A DNA stretch of 40,592 bases, taken from positions 10,604 through 51,195 of the forward strand of contig DBHP01000050.1 of NCBI GenBank assembly GCA_002295705.1, read 5' to 3'. Shown here piece by piece: positions 24,173-33,240 of this stretch; position 1 is the first letter of the stretch; every line of letters starts with the position of its first letter. The DNA comes from Candidatus Neomicrothrix sp. UBA825. GTDB taxonomy: Bacteria > Actinomycetota > Acidimicrobiia > Acidimicrobiales > UBA8592. Under the pieces are notes generated by a model. The model had not been told where the DNA came from. It made no database searches and saw only the letters and a list, made by a program, of their open reading frames with translations. A program made the position numbers and the translations under genes.

Positions 24173-25600
24173 TTATTTACTTGTCGAGCGTTCGTTTAGA
24201 ATTTGGTTTATGGCTTTCCCATCTGCTTGGCCGGATGTTAATTTCATCGCTTGCCCAACAAAGAAACCTTGCACTTTTGTATCACCAGAACAGAAGCGTT
24301 CCCATTCATCGGTGTGCTCTTTAATGAGTTGGTCCACAAGGTTTTCCAAGTCTTTTATACTTACTGCTTCAAACCCTAGTTCTGCTGCTAAATCTGAGGG
24401 AATACCTCCTTTTTGAACTAGCTCTCCTAACATTTTCTTTGCTTGTGTACTGGTAATTTCTGACCCGTTCTCCATTTGAACCAATTGTGCAAGGGCTTCT
24501 GTTGTTAACGCCCCTAAACCATCAGATAGATTATTCACTAGGTGTTTCACTACTTGTTCGGGTTCCCCTCCGCTTTTAATAGCGTCAAGAGCAAAGGCAT
24601 CATGGTTACGTTCTACGAGCAGGGTCGCATCATTTGATTTTACTCCATTTAGGTTTGCCAGTTTTCCCCTTCGTTCGGATGGCAATTCGGGCATTTCTTC
24701 ATCAATTCTAGTGATTATTTCTTTGCTTGGATTAAGGGGCACTAAATCCGGTTCAGTGAAGTAACGGTAATCTTCAGCATCTTCCTTTGAGCGACCAGAA
24801 CGGGTTCTTCCTGCATCTTCATCCCAGTGACGGGTTTCTTGTTTCGGAGATTCCCCATTCCCATATAAGCTGATGTGTCGATTTGCTTCATACTCAATTG
24901 CTCGACCTAGTGATTTAAGTGAGTTAACATTTTTTATCTCACATCGCGTTCTTAGATTATCCTCACCTATTTCACGTACTGAAACGTTTGCATCTACACG
25001 TATTGAACCTTCTTCCATTTTCGCGTCAGATATTTCTAAAGCTAGGATGATTCCGCGTAGTTCAGAAACGTACGCTTTGGCCTGTTCAATAGTTCGTATT
25101 TCTGGCTTACTTACGATTTCAATAAGAGGTATACCGGCACGGTTGTAGTCAACTAAGGAATAATCGGACCCGGAGATTCTTCCACTGGTTCCGATGTGGG
25201 TAGTTTTTCCTGTGTCTTCTTCTATGTGCGCTCGTTCAATTCCTATTGATTCACCAGTTGGAAGCTCAAGGTAACCGTCAAGGTTTGTTGGCAAGTCATA
25301 TTGGCTAATTTGATAGTCTTTCGGCATATCTGGGTAAAAGTAGTTTTTTCGCGCAAATACTGATCGATTTACCGAGCAATGTAATGCTCTCCCTAATCGC
25401 ATAGCGAAATAAACTGCTGTTTCATTGACAACGGGTAGAGAGCCAGGAAGCCCTAAGCAAACCGGGCAAACATTCGTATTTGGTTCGCTTCCGAACTGGT
25501 TAAGGCACCCACAAAAGAGTTTTGTCTGCGTTGCAAGCTCAACATGCACTTCTAGCCCAACTATAAGTTCCCAATCGTCTCTAAAAATTTCTTGATTCAT
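24173..25600 (-). CDS. gatB: Aspartyl/glutamyl-tRNA amidotransferase subunit B
   Basis: GatB kinase-like subunit of the GatCAB complex that turns Glu-tRNA(Gln) and/or Asp-tRNA(Asn) into the amide form; 475 residues. It opens with WELIVGLEVHVEL and has the zinc Cys set Cys30, Cys32, Cys45 and Cys48. The C-terminal part holds the YqeY-like tail domain that grips the tRNA (around 330-470). The ATG overlaps the gatA stop by 4 bases. Presence of GatCAB implies that glutaminyl- or asparaginyl-tRNA is made indirectly in this organism. Confidence 0.97.
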   Translation of the reverse strand: MNQEIFRDDWELIVGLEVHVELATQTKLFCGCLNQFGSEPNTNVCPVCLGLPGSLPVVNETAVYFAMRLGRALHCSVNRSVFARKNYFYPDMPKDYQISQYDLPTNLDGYLELPTGESIGIERAHIEEDTGKTTHIGTSGRISGSDYSLVDYNRAGIPLIEIVSKPEIRTIEQAKAYVSELRGIILALEISDAKMEEGSIRVDANVSVREIGEDNLRTRCEIKNVNSLKSLGRAIEYEANRHISLYGNGESPKQETRHWDEDAGRTRSGRSKEDAEDYRYFTEPDLVPLNPSKEIITRIDEEMPELPSERRGKLANLNGVKSNDATLLVERNHDAFALDAIKSGGEPEQVVKHLVNNLSDGLGALTTEALAQLVQMENGSEITSTQAKKMLGELVQKGGIPSDLAAELGFEAVSIKDLENLVDQLIKEHTDEWERFCSGDTKVQGFFVGQAMKLTSGQADGKAINQILNERSTSK

Positions 25601-27048
25601 TGTGATGCCTGTTCCAAGGTCCGCGCTACTTGATACATCACCGATTCTTTCATTGGGGGTGCAAGTACTTGGACCCCTATCGGCATACCATCCTTGCCTG
25701 CACCAAACGGGATAGAGATAGCTGGATGACCTACAAGATTAGAAGGAATAGTGCAAACATCGTTGACATACATTGTCATTGGATCATTTACTTTCGCCCC
25801 TAATTTAAAAGCAGTGCAGGGAGAAGTGGGAGAAAGAAGTACGTCATAGTCTTTATATAGATCTGCAAAATTCTTTGCTAAGAGTCTTCGCACCTTCAGT
25901 GCTTTCCCATAGTAAGCGTCATAGTATCCTGCTGATAAAGCATAAGTGCCAAGCATTATTCTTCGTTTGACTTCATCCCCAAACCCTTCTGTCCTCGTAT
26001 TCACGTTCATTTCTTTCAGGCTGGCACCATCAACTCGTAATCCGTAGCGAACTCCGTCGTAACGACTGAGGTTGCTTGATGCTTCGGCTGGTGCGATGAG
26101 GTAATAGGCTGATAGGCAGTACAGAGCAGCAGGGAGAGAAACTGCTTCAACTTGTGCTCCCGCATCGGACAGAGCCGAAACGGCTTTATTTGTTTGTTCG
26201 ATTACTTCATGGGTAATGCCATCTATTCCTCCCATCAGTTCGCTGATGACGCCTACTTTAAGTTTGTTGACGCCTTCATCAATTGCTTGCACAAAAGAAT
26301 TAGGGGCTTGTTTGATGCTCGTTGAATCTAGCGGATCATAACCTCCAATTACTTCATGAACGATTGCCGCATCTTTTACGGATGTGGCAAAGGGCCCTAC
26401 TTGATCCAATGAGCTGGCGAATGCCAAGAGCCCATAACGCGAGACCCCCCCGTACGTTGGCTTGACACCAACGACTCCACAAAGAGCTGCTGGTTGGCGT
26501 ATTGAGCCTCCAGTGTCTGAACCTATGGCGATAGGGGCAAACCCGGCCGCTACGGCTGCTGCACTTCCGCCACTTGATCCTCCTGGGACACATGAAAGGT
26601 CATGAGGATTTCGGGTGGGCCCGAAAGCAGAATTTTCTGTTGAGCTACCCATAGCAAATTCATCCAAATTTGTCTTACCAACGACTGTCGCTCCTGCTTG
26701 TTTGAGTTTCTTGACAACAGTTGCGTCGTAGGGTGGTTTCCAACCTTCAAGGATCTTTGAACTTGCAGTAGTAGGTATTCCTTTCGTACACAGGTTGTCT
26801 TTAATTGCTACTGGGACTCCAGCTAATGGACCCAGCTTTTCGCCTTCAACAATTAGCCTGTCAGTCTCTTTTGCTGCTGCTCTAGCTTCGTTGATAGTCA
26901 CCAAGTTAAAAGCATGGACATCCCCTTCATGCTCTTCAATCTGGTTGAGATACCGCTCAAGTATTTCAACTGCTGAAATCTCGCAAGTAGTAACAAGATT
27001 GACTATCTCACTTGCGCTTTGGTAATTTTCAGGGACCGTACCACTCAT
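25597..27048 (-). CDS. gatA: Aspartyl/glutamyl-tRNA amidotransferase subunit A
   Basis: Glutaminase subunit of GatCAB, an amidase-signature enzyme of 483 residues that releases ammonia from glutamine. The Ser-cisSer-Lys triad is visible: Lys83 (GVPVAIKDNL), cis-Ser158 (PGGSSGGSAAAV) and nucleophile Ser182 (GSDTGGSIRQPAAL). It overlaps gatC and gatB by 4 bases each (ATGA), giving a tightly coupled gatC-gatA-gatB unit. Confidence 0.97.
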   Translation of the reverse strand: MSGTVPENYQSASEIVNLVTTCEISAVEILERYLNQIEEHEGDVHAFNLVTINEARAAAKETDRLIVEGEKLGPLAGVPVAIKDNLCTKGIPTTASSKILEGWKPPYDATVVKKLKQAGATVVGKTNLDEFAMGSSTENSAFGPTRNPHDLSCVPGGSSGGSAAAVAAGFAPIAIGSDTGGSIRQPAALCGVVGVKPTYGGVSRYGLLAFASSLDQVGPFATSVKDAAIVHEVIGGYDPLDSTSIKQAPNSFVQAIDEGVNKLKVGVISELMGGIDGITHEVIEQTNKAVSALSDAGAQVEAVSLPAALYCLSAYYLIAPAEASSNLSRYDGVRYGLRVDGASLKEMNVNTRTEGFGDEVKRRIMLGTYALSAGYYDAYYGKALKVRRLLAKNFADLYKDYDVLLSPTSPCTAFKLGAKVNDPMTMYVNDVCTIPSNLVGHPAISIPFGAGKDGMPIGVQVLAPPMKESVMYQVARTLEQASQ

Positions 27049-27347
27049 GCTTCTTCACCGAGAATCTTAGGCACTAGGAATCTTCCACCCTCGACTGCTG
27101 GTGCTTCGGATAGAAAGTCAGAAGGTCTTAGCATCGGGTTTGGGATATCCTCTCGCATCGTATTTTCGATCGGAAGAGGATGAGACATAGGTTCAATATC
27201 GTCCAGTTCCAGTGCTTCAACATCTTTTGCATGGTCTAGAACTGCTCTCAACTGCTCTGTAAAGATACCTAACTCTTCGCTAGTTAATCTTAAGCGTGCA
27301 AGGTTAGCAACATGTTTGACTTCTTCAGAAGATATTGAATCAGACAT
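27045..27347 (-). CDS. gatC: Aspartyl/glutamyl-tRNA amidotransferase subunit C
   Basis: Small subunit that wraps around GatA and GatB, 100 residues from the chosen start. The typical opening SSEEVKHVANLARLRLTSEE and the closing FLSEAPAVEGGRFLVPKIL are present. An in-frame ATG nine codons earlier (27374) is possible, but those residues do not fit the family, and the shorter form has the usual length. GAGG lies only two bases from the chosen ATG, so the start is not certain. It is 42-70 bases after the PASTA kinase-like gene on the same strand and may be transcribed with it. Confidence 0.92.
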   Translation of the reverse strand: MSDSISSEEVKHVANLARLRLTSEELGIFTEQLRAVLDHAKDVEALELDDIEPMSHPLPIENTMREDIPNPMLRPSDFLSEAPAVEGGRFLVPKILGEEA

Positions 27348-27416
27348 TTCCTCATTGTATCCAGCTAAGACCATCTGACCGCAGTATCAAATTTAACTTT
27401 CCGTCTTGCTGCAAAG

Positions 27417-29060
27417 CTATTCAATAGTTTCTGTGCCCTTTGATACGAAAATTTCTATGACTCCACCAGCAGATACCTGAGAACCGGATGCGGGTTCCAG
27501 TCTGATGACTGTGCCGTTTCCTATCGTTGGGTGAAATACATCTGTTCTTTTTGCCTCTAGACCTTCAAGCACAATCGCTGTCTCAGCTGTCTCATATGCT
27601 CTCCCTAAGAGAGCTTCAGGAACTGTGCGTAGTTCGGGCCCTGAACTAATTTGAATATCTACTTCTGATCCGGTGGGCAACTCTGTTACTAAAGTTGCAG
27701 GTCCGATAACCAAGCCAATTGCTATCTTCTCATCAGGCGCCTCAGAAGTCTTTCCGAGTCTTAAGCGGGACTCTAAGAGTATCGATTCTGCTTCGTCAAT
27801 GGTGAGCCCAGTAAGGCCTAGGGGTATGGCACGCAGTTCAGGTCCGAGTGAAACAAAATAAGTAAGAACTTCTCCTTCCGCTAGCTCCACACCCGCAGCA
27901 GGTATGGTCCTTAGGATTTCCCCATTCTGTGTTCCGTCTTCCCTAGTTAAGGCTTCTTCAAGATCCCAGTAGTCACCAAACTGGTTAATAAGATCGGCAG
28001 TTTGCAATCCGGCAACTTCCGGCACCGCCTGAAGTCTGATTACCTCTTCTTCATTTCCAGAATTAATCATGAGTGCTATGCCGACGACTAGAGCACTCAT
28101 TACGAGTAGCCATAGCCACCGCCTGAGATGAGACTTTAGATATAAGATCCCTTTACTAAAGCGATCTTTAAGGTTTGGTTTTCCATCAGTATCAATAACT
28201 TCTGGTTCGCCGTCGAATGTCTTAAAAAGATTCAGATTTAAACTGCTCTCAACAGGAAGTAAAGCTGGTTTAGCATTCCTGATATTTAAATCACTGACAA
28301 TCTTTAATAATGAACTAGCAGAGGGCCTTTCAGAAGGTCTTGCTGATCTTGCACTTGTGAATGCGGCCTGTAACTGCTGTAGAGTTTCTGAATCTTTTTC
28401 TTGCGCTTCGCCAGTGCTTCCATTTTTCGGAAGCTTTGTATCTACTAACTCTTTGAAGATTGCTGCAATGGCATAGACGTCATCAGCAGGGCTAAGCGGC
28501 TCACCGCTAGTTAATTCCGGAGATAAATAGGGTCCCGCAGCGAAATATTCCTCAGAGGAATGTAACGAACTTATATTTCGCATACCGGCATCAGATATCT
28601 TTAAGTCGCCGGCTAGATTGAAGATAATATTTTCAGGTTTTAGGCTACCGTGGACTTTTCCTCTCTCATGTAGGTAACTGATTCCCTCAAGTACCTCCAT
28701 TATGATCATCGTTATTTGCGCAACGGAAAGCGATGAGTCTCGTTGCAACATTGCTCTAAGGTCTCCACCAGCTAGAAATTCAGTAACGATATAAGGGGAC
28801 TCGCCTGAGCCCCAATCTAAAATTTTTATTAGGTTCGGATGGCTCGTTCGTGCAAGATCTTGGAGCCTAATCTGGAAATTTTTCTGAAAGTCTTCCCCAC
28901 TGAGCTTCGTCCCATCAAATACCTTTACAATCGTTTGCTTTCTTACACGTATGTCATCGGCAAGATATATCTGTGTCAAAGTTCCACTTCCAAATGGCGT
29001 TATGAGTCGGTAACGGTTATTAATTACTTTCCCGGCATGCAAATACGTCGATGATTCCAC
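27417..29060 (-). CDS. PASTA-domain serine/threonine kinase-like protein, probable pseudokinase
   Basis: 547-residue membrane protein: kinase-like domain (about 16-260), cytosolic linker, one transmembrane helix (about 315-332, WLWLLVMSALVVGIALMI) and roughly three extracellular PASTA repeats. PknB-type proteins bind peptidoglycan fragments and tune wall growth. The kinase core is degraded: the glycine loop reads GSGTLTQ, the alpha-C Glu position is Arg65, and the HRD motif is H137-G-S139 so the catalytic Asp is gone. Lys46, the KPEN stretch and Asp157 (DAG for DFG) remain, so nucleotide binding is possible. The GTG start has no ribosome binding site but a TANNNT box six bases upstream. It heads the run toward gatCAB. 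Confidence 0.88.
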   Translation of the reverse strand: MESSTYLHAGKVINNRYRLITPFGSGTLTQIYLADDIRVRKQTIVKVFDGTKLSGEDFQKNFQIRLQDLARTSHPNLIKILDWGSGESPYIVTEFLAGGDLRAMLQRDSSLSVAQITMIIMEVLEGISYLHERGKVHGSLKPENIIFNLAGDLKISDAGMRNISSLHSSEEYFAAGPYLSPELTSGEPLSPADDVYAIAAIFKELVDTKLPKNGSTGEAQEKDSETLQQLQAAFTSARSARPSERPSASSLLKIVSDLNIRNAKPALLPVESSLNLNLFKTFDGEPEVIDTDGKPNLKDRFSKGILYLKSHLRRWLWLLVMSALVVGIALMINSGNEEEVIRLQAVPEVAGLQTADLINQFGDYWDLEEALTREDGTQNGEILRTIPAAGVELAEGEVLTYFVSLGPELRAIPLGLTGLTIDEAESILLESRLRLGKTSEAPDEKIAIGLVIGPATLVTELPTGSEVDIQISSGPELRTVPEALLGRAYETAETAIVLEGLEAKRTDVFHPTIGNGTVIRLEPASGSQVSAGGVIEIFVSKGTETIE

Positions 29061-29066
29061 ATTTAG

Positions 29067-29072
29067 ATCGTA
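29067..29072 (-). promoter_or_regulatory. Candidate leaderless -10 box of the PASTA pseudokinase
   Basis: On the minus strand the hexamer is TACGAT (TANNNT), six bases before the GTG at 29060. No Shine-Dalgarno sequence is present. Confidence 0.5.
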
Positions 29073-29129
29073 TTGCCCTTGTGACGATTTGCATATCTCA
29101 TATGATTGCAGTCACGGGATTTAATCTGG

Positions 29130-29135
29130 CAGAAT
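29130..29135 (+). promoter_or_regulatory. Candidate leaderless -10 box of the 160-residue membrane protein
   Basis: CAGAAT (one mismatch to TANNNT) is six bases before the ATG at 29142, with TTGCAG at 29106-29111 in the -35 place (18-base spacer). No ribosome binding site is present. Confidence 0.4.
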
Positions 29136-29141
29136 AGAAAT

Positions 29142-29624
29142 ATGGCAGAAAAAGTAGAGCCACAACGAAGCTTGTTATCAAGGATTCTTGGTCCGGCATT
29201 AGTCACGGTCGGAATCACGGGAGTTATTTTAGGTTTTGCACTGTCAAATAGTGGAAGTACTGATATTCGTGTAGAAGGTAACCCAGTGATAGAGGCATTG
29301 TTCCCCGAACCGGATGCTGAGGTGCTCAGACAGACATCAATCGGCATTGACTTAATTGCTGGCTATGAGGCGGAGCTAACAATTAATGGGGTTGATATTC
29401 CTCCTGATCAAATAAATGTGTTGCGAGACTTGGAGAACCCCAGAGAAAGCGCTCAAACTAGTGGAACGTTTGGGTCTACATTAAACCGGTACCTGTACCA
29501 ACCTCTTGAGGGCAGAGCAGTGCCGGAGTTACAGGGAGATAGAAACTGCGTCGTTGCAGTTTACTGGCCTCTTTCAGATACGACTGCTAGATCAACAATT
29601 GAGTGGTGCTTTACTGCCCTATAA
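29142..29624 (+). CDS. Uncharacterised single-pass membrane protein
   Basis: 160 residues that I do not recognise. A basic N-terminus is followed by one hydrophobic helix (about 14-34, ILGPALVTVGITGVILGFAL), and the remaining ~125 residues would lie outside the cytoplasm. That domain has two Cys (in RNCVVAVYW and EWCFTAL) that could form a disulfide, and a Pro/acidic stretch near the membrane. A longer frame from a TTG at 29106 is possible; the ATG is preferred because of the -10-like box six bases ahead. It is divergent from the PASTA pseudokinase across about 80 bases, so a role at the cell envelope is a fair guess only. Confidence 0.7.
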   Translation: MAEKVEPQRSLLSRILGPALVTVGITGVILGFALSNSGSTDIRVEGNPVIEALFPEPDAEVLRQTSIGIDLIAGYEAELTINGVDIPPDQINVLRDLENPRESAQTSGTFGSTLNRYLYQPLEGRAVPELQGDRNCVVAVYWPLSDTTARSTIEWCFTAL

Positions 29625-29630
29625 CTGAAT

Positions 29631-30272
29631 TTAACATGCTAGCAATTTATCAAGTTGCTTCACTGCATCTAAAGGGTTAGGGCCAACGTGTATTCCCTTA
29701 ATTCCTAATTCTTCAGCCACATTAACGTGTTCTACATAGTCATCAAGAAATATTGTCTTATCTGCAGAGTTGTCAGCAATTTGGAGCGCCAAAGTAAATA
29801 TCTTTGGGTCAGGCTTTCGTATCCCTACTTCAGAACTGTCAATAATGCCGTCAAATATATTCTCTGGCAGCATTGCTTTCCATGATGAGCTGAATTCAAG
29901 AATGTTATTTGAAAGAATGAATTGGCTAATTCCTAAATCTTTGTATCGGCGAACAGCATCAAACATTTCTTCAGTGGTATCGTTTCTACCTCCCATTGAC
30001 TTAAAGAAATCTCTGATCTCGAAACCCTCAATTCCTCTAGCACTAGTTAAAACCTCTATTTCTTCTAGGGCTTCTGCCATTGTTATCTCGCCTCGTTCAA
30101 GTCGGTGCCAATGGTGATCACCATCATCCAAACCATAACCTAAAACCAATTCAATAAGCTCTTGAGATTTTACTCCTAAGTGGGCTGAGTAGATGTCAAT
30201 TGAGTAGAAGGGAGAGCCTGTAAATACTCCACCAAAATCCCAAAGAATACATTCAAAGTCTGAGTCCCTCAT
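29631..30272 (-). CDS. HAD-superfamily hydrolase, epoxide-hydrolase N-terminal-like
   Basis: 213 residues. Motif I is WDFGGVF with nucleophile Asp12, where the usual second Asp is Gly as in the FGGV group related to the phosphatase domain of soluble epoxide hydrolase. Motif II is LSNN, motif III RKPDPKIF, and motif IV FLDDYVEHV; all four are present. It is likely a small-molecule phosphatase or related hydrolase, substrate unknown. It starts 3 bases after the ligA stop on the same strand, so it is probably co-transcribed. It is convergent with the preceding membrane protein gene. Confidence 0.88.
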   Translation of the reverse strand: MRDSDFECILWDFGGVFTGSPFYSIDIYSAHLGVKSQELIELVLGYGLDDGDHHWHRLERGEITMAEALEEIEVLTSARGIEGFEIRDFFKSMGGRNDTTEEMFDAVRRYKDLGISQFILSNNILEFSSSWKAMLPENIFDGIIDSSEVGIRKPDPKIFTLALQIADNSADKTIFLDDYVEHVNVAEELGIKGIHVGPNPLDAVKQLDKLLAC

Positions 30273-30275
30273 TAT

Positions 30276-32297
30276 TTAATTTATTTCTCCTGATTTAAGC
30301 AGATTTTGAAAACCTGACTCGTCCAGAATAGGAATTCCCAACTCCTCTGCCTTTTTTAATTTAGATCCACCTGGGTTGCTCCCCACAATGAGAGCCGATG
30401 TTTTCCCTGATACACTTCCCGGAGATTTACCTCCACGAGATGTGATTGCTTCTGCGATTTGATCTCTTGAAAAGCCCTGCAAGGTTCCCGTCACGACGAT
30501 CACCTTTCCTTGAAGAGTATTATCAGTTTCCTCAAGAACAGGACCAACAAAATTAACACCCGCAGATCTGAACTTTTCAATCAATTCTCTATGTTTGGGT
30601 TCTTTGAAATAGTTAAATACACTGCTCGCAATTACTGGACCAAGTCCCTCTATCGCCTCCAGTTCGTCTAGAGATGCTTCAATTAGCGAGTCGAGGTGTT
30701 TAAATGACACGGCCAGCAGATCTGCGTTAGTTCTGCCAACGTGTGGAATTGAGAGTCCAAAAATCAAATTCCCAAGTGTCTTTGACTTTGAGGATTCAAT
30801 CGCTAGCTCAAGATTACTCACAGAAGTTTCCCCGAAACCCTCGAATGATTGAATTTTATGAAAATCTAGCGTATACAAGTCTCCGACATCGTTGATCAGC
30901 CCCTCCGTAACAAAGAGATCTATTGTTTGTTCCCCCAGATGTTCAATATCCATTGCTGTTCTCTGTGCGAAGTGTTCTACTCTGCCTCTAACTTGCCTTG
31001 GGCAGTAGTAATTGGTGCATCTATGTCGTGCTTCACCATCGGGTCGGCTCAGCTCATCGCTACATGATGGGCAGCTTTTGGGAAATTTCCATTGTGGGAG
31101 ATCATTAGGGCGCTTATCGAGAACAGGACCTACGACTTCGGGGATTACTTCGCCAGCTCTTCTGACGATGACCGTATCCCCTGGGCGAACATCTTTTTCC
31201 CTAACCTGATCCTCGTTATGCAATGTTGCAGTGGAAACTGTCACCCCACCAACGAATACCGGTTCAAGTCTTGCAAATGGCGTTGCTGAACCAGCAGCTC
31301 CGATTGATACTTCAATGTCTAAGAGTTTGGTTGTTTGTTCTTCGGGTGGCAATTTAAATGCTAAAGCCCATCTGGGGGCTTTCGCTGTTGACCCTAATTC
31401 CTCTTGAATCTTTAATGAGTCAACTTTTATGACTATTCCATCAAATTCATAGTCAAAATTGGATTTTTTTAGCCTGTACTCATTGATATACGCTCTAAGC
31501 CCATGTTTCCCTGATGTGACCCTCTCTGCATTTTGGTTCACGGGAAATCCAAGCGAGCTTAGATATTCAAGTGTCCCAAAATGAGACTTAAGATCAGGTC
31601 CACCAGATATTCGACCTATTTGGTAAGCCCAGAAGGATAAATTTCTCTGTGCGGCCACTGATGAATTCTTTTGACGTATTGAACCTGCTGCAGCGTTCCG
31701 TGGGTTTACATAAGCCTTTTCGCCTAATTGTTTTGCTTTCATATTAAGTTTCTCAAATTCACTAATACGGAGGTATACCTCGCCACGCACTTCAAGTAAT
31801 TGCGGTGCATCTTTAATGAATTTTGGTATATCCCTGATAGTTAACACGTTATGTGTAACGTCCTCGCCAATAGACCCATCGCCTCTTGTGGCCGCCTGAA
31901 CTAGCTTCCCATTTTCGTAACGTATTGAAATTGCTAGTCCATCAAACTTTAACTCGCAACAAAATTCATCGATAGCAGCACTGCTTGTTAATCTTCGATC
32001 AATTTTTTTGATCCACTGGTCAAGTTCTATGTCATCAAACGCGTTATCTAGAGACATCATCGGCACCGAATGTTGCACTGGAGCAAAGATCTGTGAGGGG
32101 GTGCCACCGACATTATTTGTAGGTGACGATGGGTCGTATGCATCAGGGTATTTTGCTTCTAAATTTCGTAGCTCCCTCATCATATGATCCCACTCTTCGT
32201 CACTTATTGATGGGCTGTCCGACTCGTAATAGGCAACGTTGTGTTTCCTAATTTCAGCTCTTAACTCTTTGATTCGTGATAAATCGTTGTCAGTCAC
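30276..32297 (-). CDS. ligA: NAD-dependent DNA ligase
   Basis: Seals nicks in replication and repair using NAD+; 673 residues, normal. Domain Ia has the NMN-binding HNVAYYESDSPSISDEEWD, then the adenylated Lys117 in ELKFDG. An OB fold, a four-Cys zinc finger (CPSC ... CTNYYC, around 411-436), helix-hairpin-helix repeats and a C-terminal BRCT domain (about 595-673, GKVIVVTGTLQGFSRDQI) follow. The start is a GTG without a ribosome binding site or clear TANNNT box. The HAD gene follows directly. Confidence 0.97.
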   Translation of the reverse strand: MTDNDLSRIKELRAEIRKHNVAYYESDSPSISDEEWDHMMRELRNLEAKYPDAYDPSSPTNNVGGTPSQIFAPVQHSVPMMSLDNAFDDIELDQWIKKIDRRLTSSAAIDEFCCELKFDGLAISIRYENGKLVQAATRGDGSIGEDVTHNVLTIRDIPKFIKDAPQLLEVRGEVYLRISEFEKLNMKAKQLGEKAYVNPRNAAAGSIRQKNSSVAAQRNLSFWAYQIGRISGGPDLKSHFGTLEYLSSLGFPVNQNAERVTSGKHGLRAYINEYRLKKSNFDYEFDGIVIKVDSLKIQEELGSTAKAPRWALAFKLPPEEQTTKLLDIEVSIGAAGSATPFARLEPVFVGGVTVSTATLHNEDQVREKDVRPGDTVIVRRAGEVIPEVVGPVLDKRPNDLPQWKFPKSCPSCSDELSRPDGEARHRCTNYYCPRQVRGRVEHFAQRTAMDIEHLGEQTIDLFVTEGLINDVGDLYTLDFHKIQSFEGFGETSVSNLELAIESSKSKTLGNLIFGLSIPHVGRTNADLLAVSFKHLDSLIEASLDELEAIEGLGPVIASSVFNYFKEPKHRELIEKFRSAGVNFVGPVLEETDNTLQGKVIVVTGTLQGFSRDQIAEAITSRGGKSPGSVSGKTSALIVGSNPGGSKLKKAEELGIPILDESGFQNLLKSGEIN

Positions 32298-32367
32298 AGC
32301 AATAAATTTCCAGTTATCTCACCGTACGGATTAGCAATGGACCACGCATACTGCGAAAATTCTATAT

Positions 32368-33240
32368 GTGAAGAGAAATTCTTGGATATATGTATTTCGT
32401 TTGGCATGGATTCCGATTCCTTTGTTGGGGTATGGAGTCTTTGGTTCCGCTCTCGATGGCAAAAGTGAACCTCTTCAAGTCACTGTTTCTCTAAGCTTAT
32501 GGATCCTTTGGTCTGTCGTTCTTTTAATTTCGTTAATTCCTAGTGCCAGTCTACTCACCCTTTACAGGGTCATAGTGCCTATTTCAGTTGTAGCTGCTAT
32601 TTGGGGATCTATTACAGCAGAAATGAATGCTTCTTCCATTTTGCTGCTCTTTTGCTCCGCAATATGTCTCTCAATAAGTCTTTTACCGTCAATAGGATTT
32701 TGGTTTATCAATGGGTCAGCGTACGGAGACGAAGTCCGAATACCTCTCAGAGCTCCCGGCCCTCTGCTGCTCGGCCCTGTTCCTTTGGCTTGGATAGTCG
32801 TCGCTTCAAATCTAATCTTTTCAATCATTCTTCTATCTTCACAAAACTACGTCTCTGGATTTATTGTCTTGGCGACCGGTTCCGGTTTAAGTTATTTTTC
32901 TTGCCGCTCATTATCAGCGCTTTCACAAAGGTGGCTCGTATTTGTGCCAGCTGGGATCGTTTTGCACGATAATATGGTTCTTGCTGACCCTTTCCTTATA
33001 AGAAAGTCAATGATTAAGGAGATTAGTCCTGCATTAGCATCAACCAATGGCCTTGACCTCACGATGTCCAGCATTGGAATGAGTTTAGAAGTTGAGTTAC
33101 ATGAGCCTGCCGAGTTATCCCTGCAAATGAACCCGTTAGCCCCTCCTGAAGTTAATGTAGTAACTTCATTTTTAGTGAGCCCCTCTATGCTTTCAACAGC
33201 TCTCGAAGAGGCATCAGCACGCAATATTGCGACTTTATGA
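32368..33240 (+). CDS. Uncharacterised multi-pass membrane protein
   Basis: 290 residues, not recognised. About six hydrophobic segments occupy the first ~195 residues (ending near SCRSLSALSQRWLVFVP); the C-terminal ~95 residues are soluble and look beta-rich (GIVLHDNMVLADPFLIRKSMIKEI), reminiscent of bacterial PH-like domains, but this is weak. The GTG start has no ribosome binding site. It is divergent from ligA (70 bases) and its stop overlaps the mnmA stop by 6 bases on the opposite strand. Confidence 0.75.
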   Translation: MKRNSWIYVFRLAWIPIPLLGYGVFGSALDGKSEPLQVTVSLSLWILWSVVLLISLIPSASLLTLYRVIVPISVVAAIWGSITAEMNASSILLLFCSAICLSISLLPSIGFWFINGSAYGDEVRIPLRAPGPLLLGPVPLAWIVVASNLIFSIILLSSQNYVSGFIVLATGSGLSYFSCRSLSALSQRWLVFVPAGIVLHDNMVLADPFLIRKSMIKEISPALASTNGLDLTMSSIGMSLEVELHEPAELSLQMNPLAPPEVNVVTSFLVSPSMLSTALEEASARNIATL

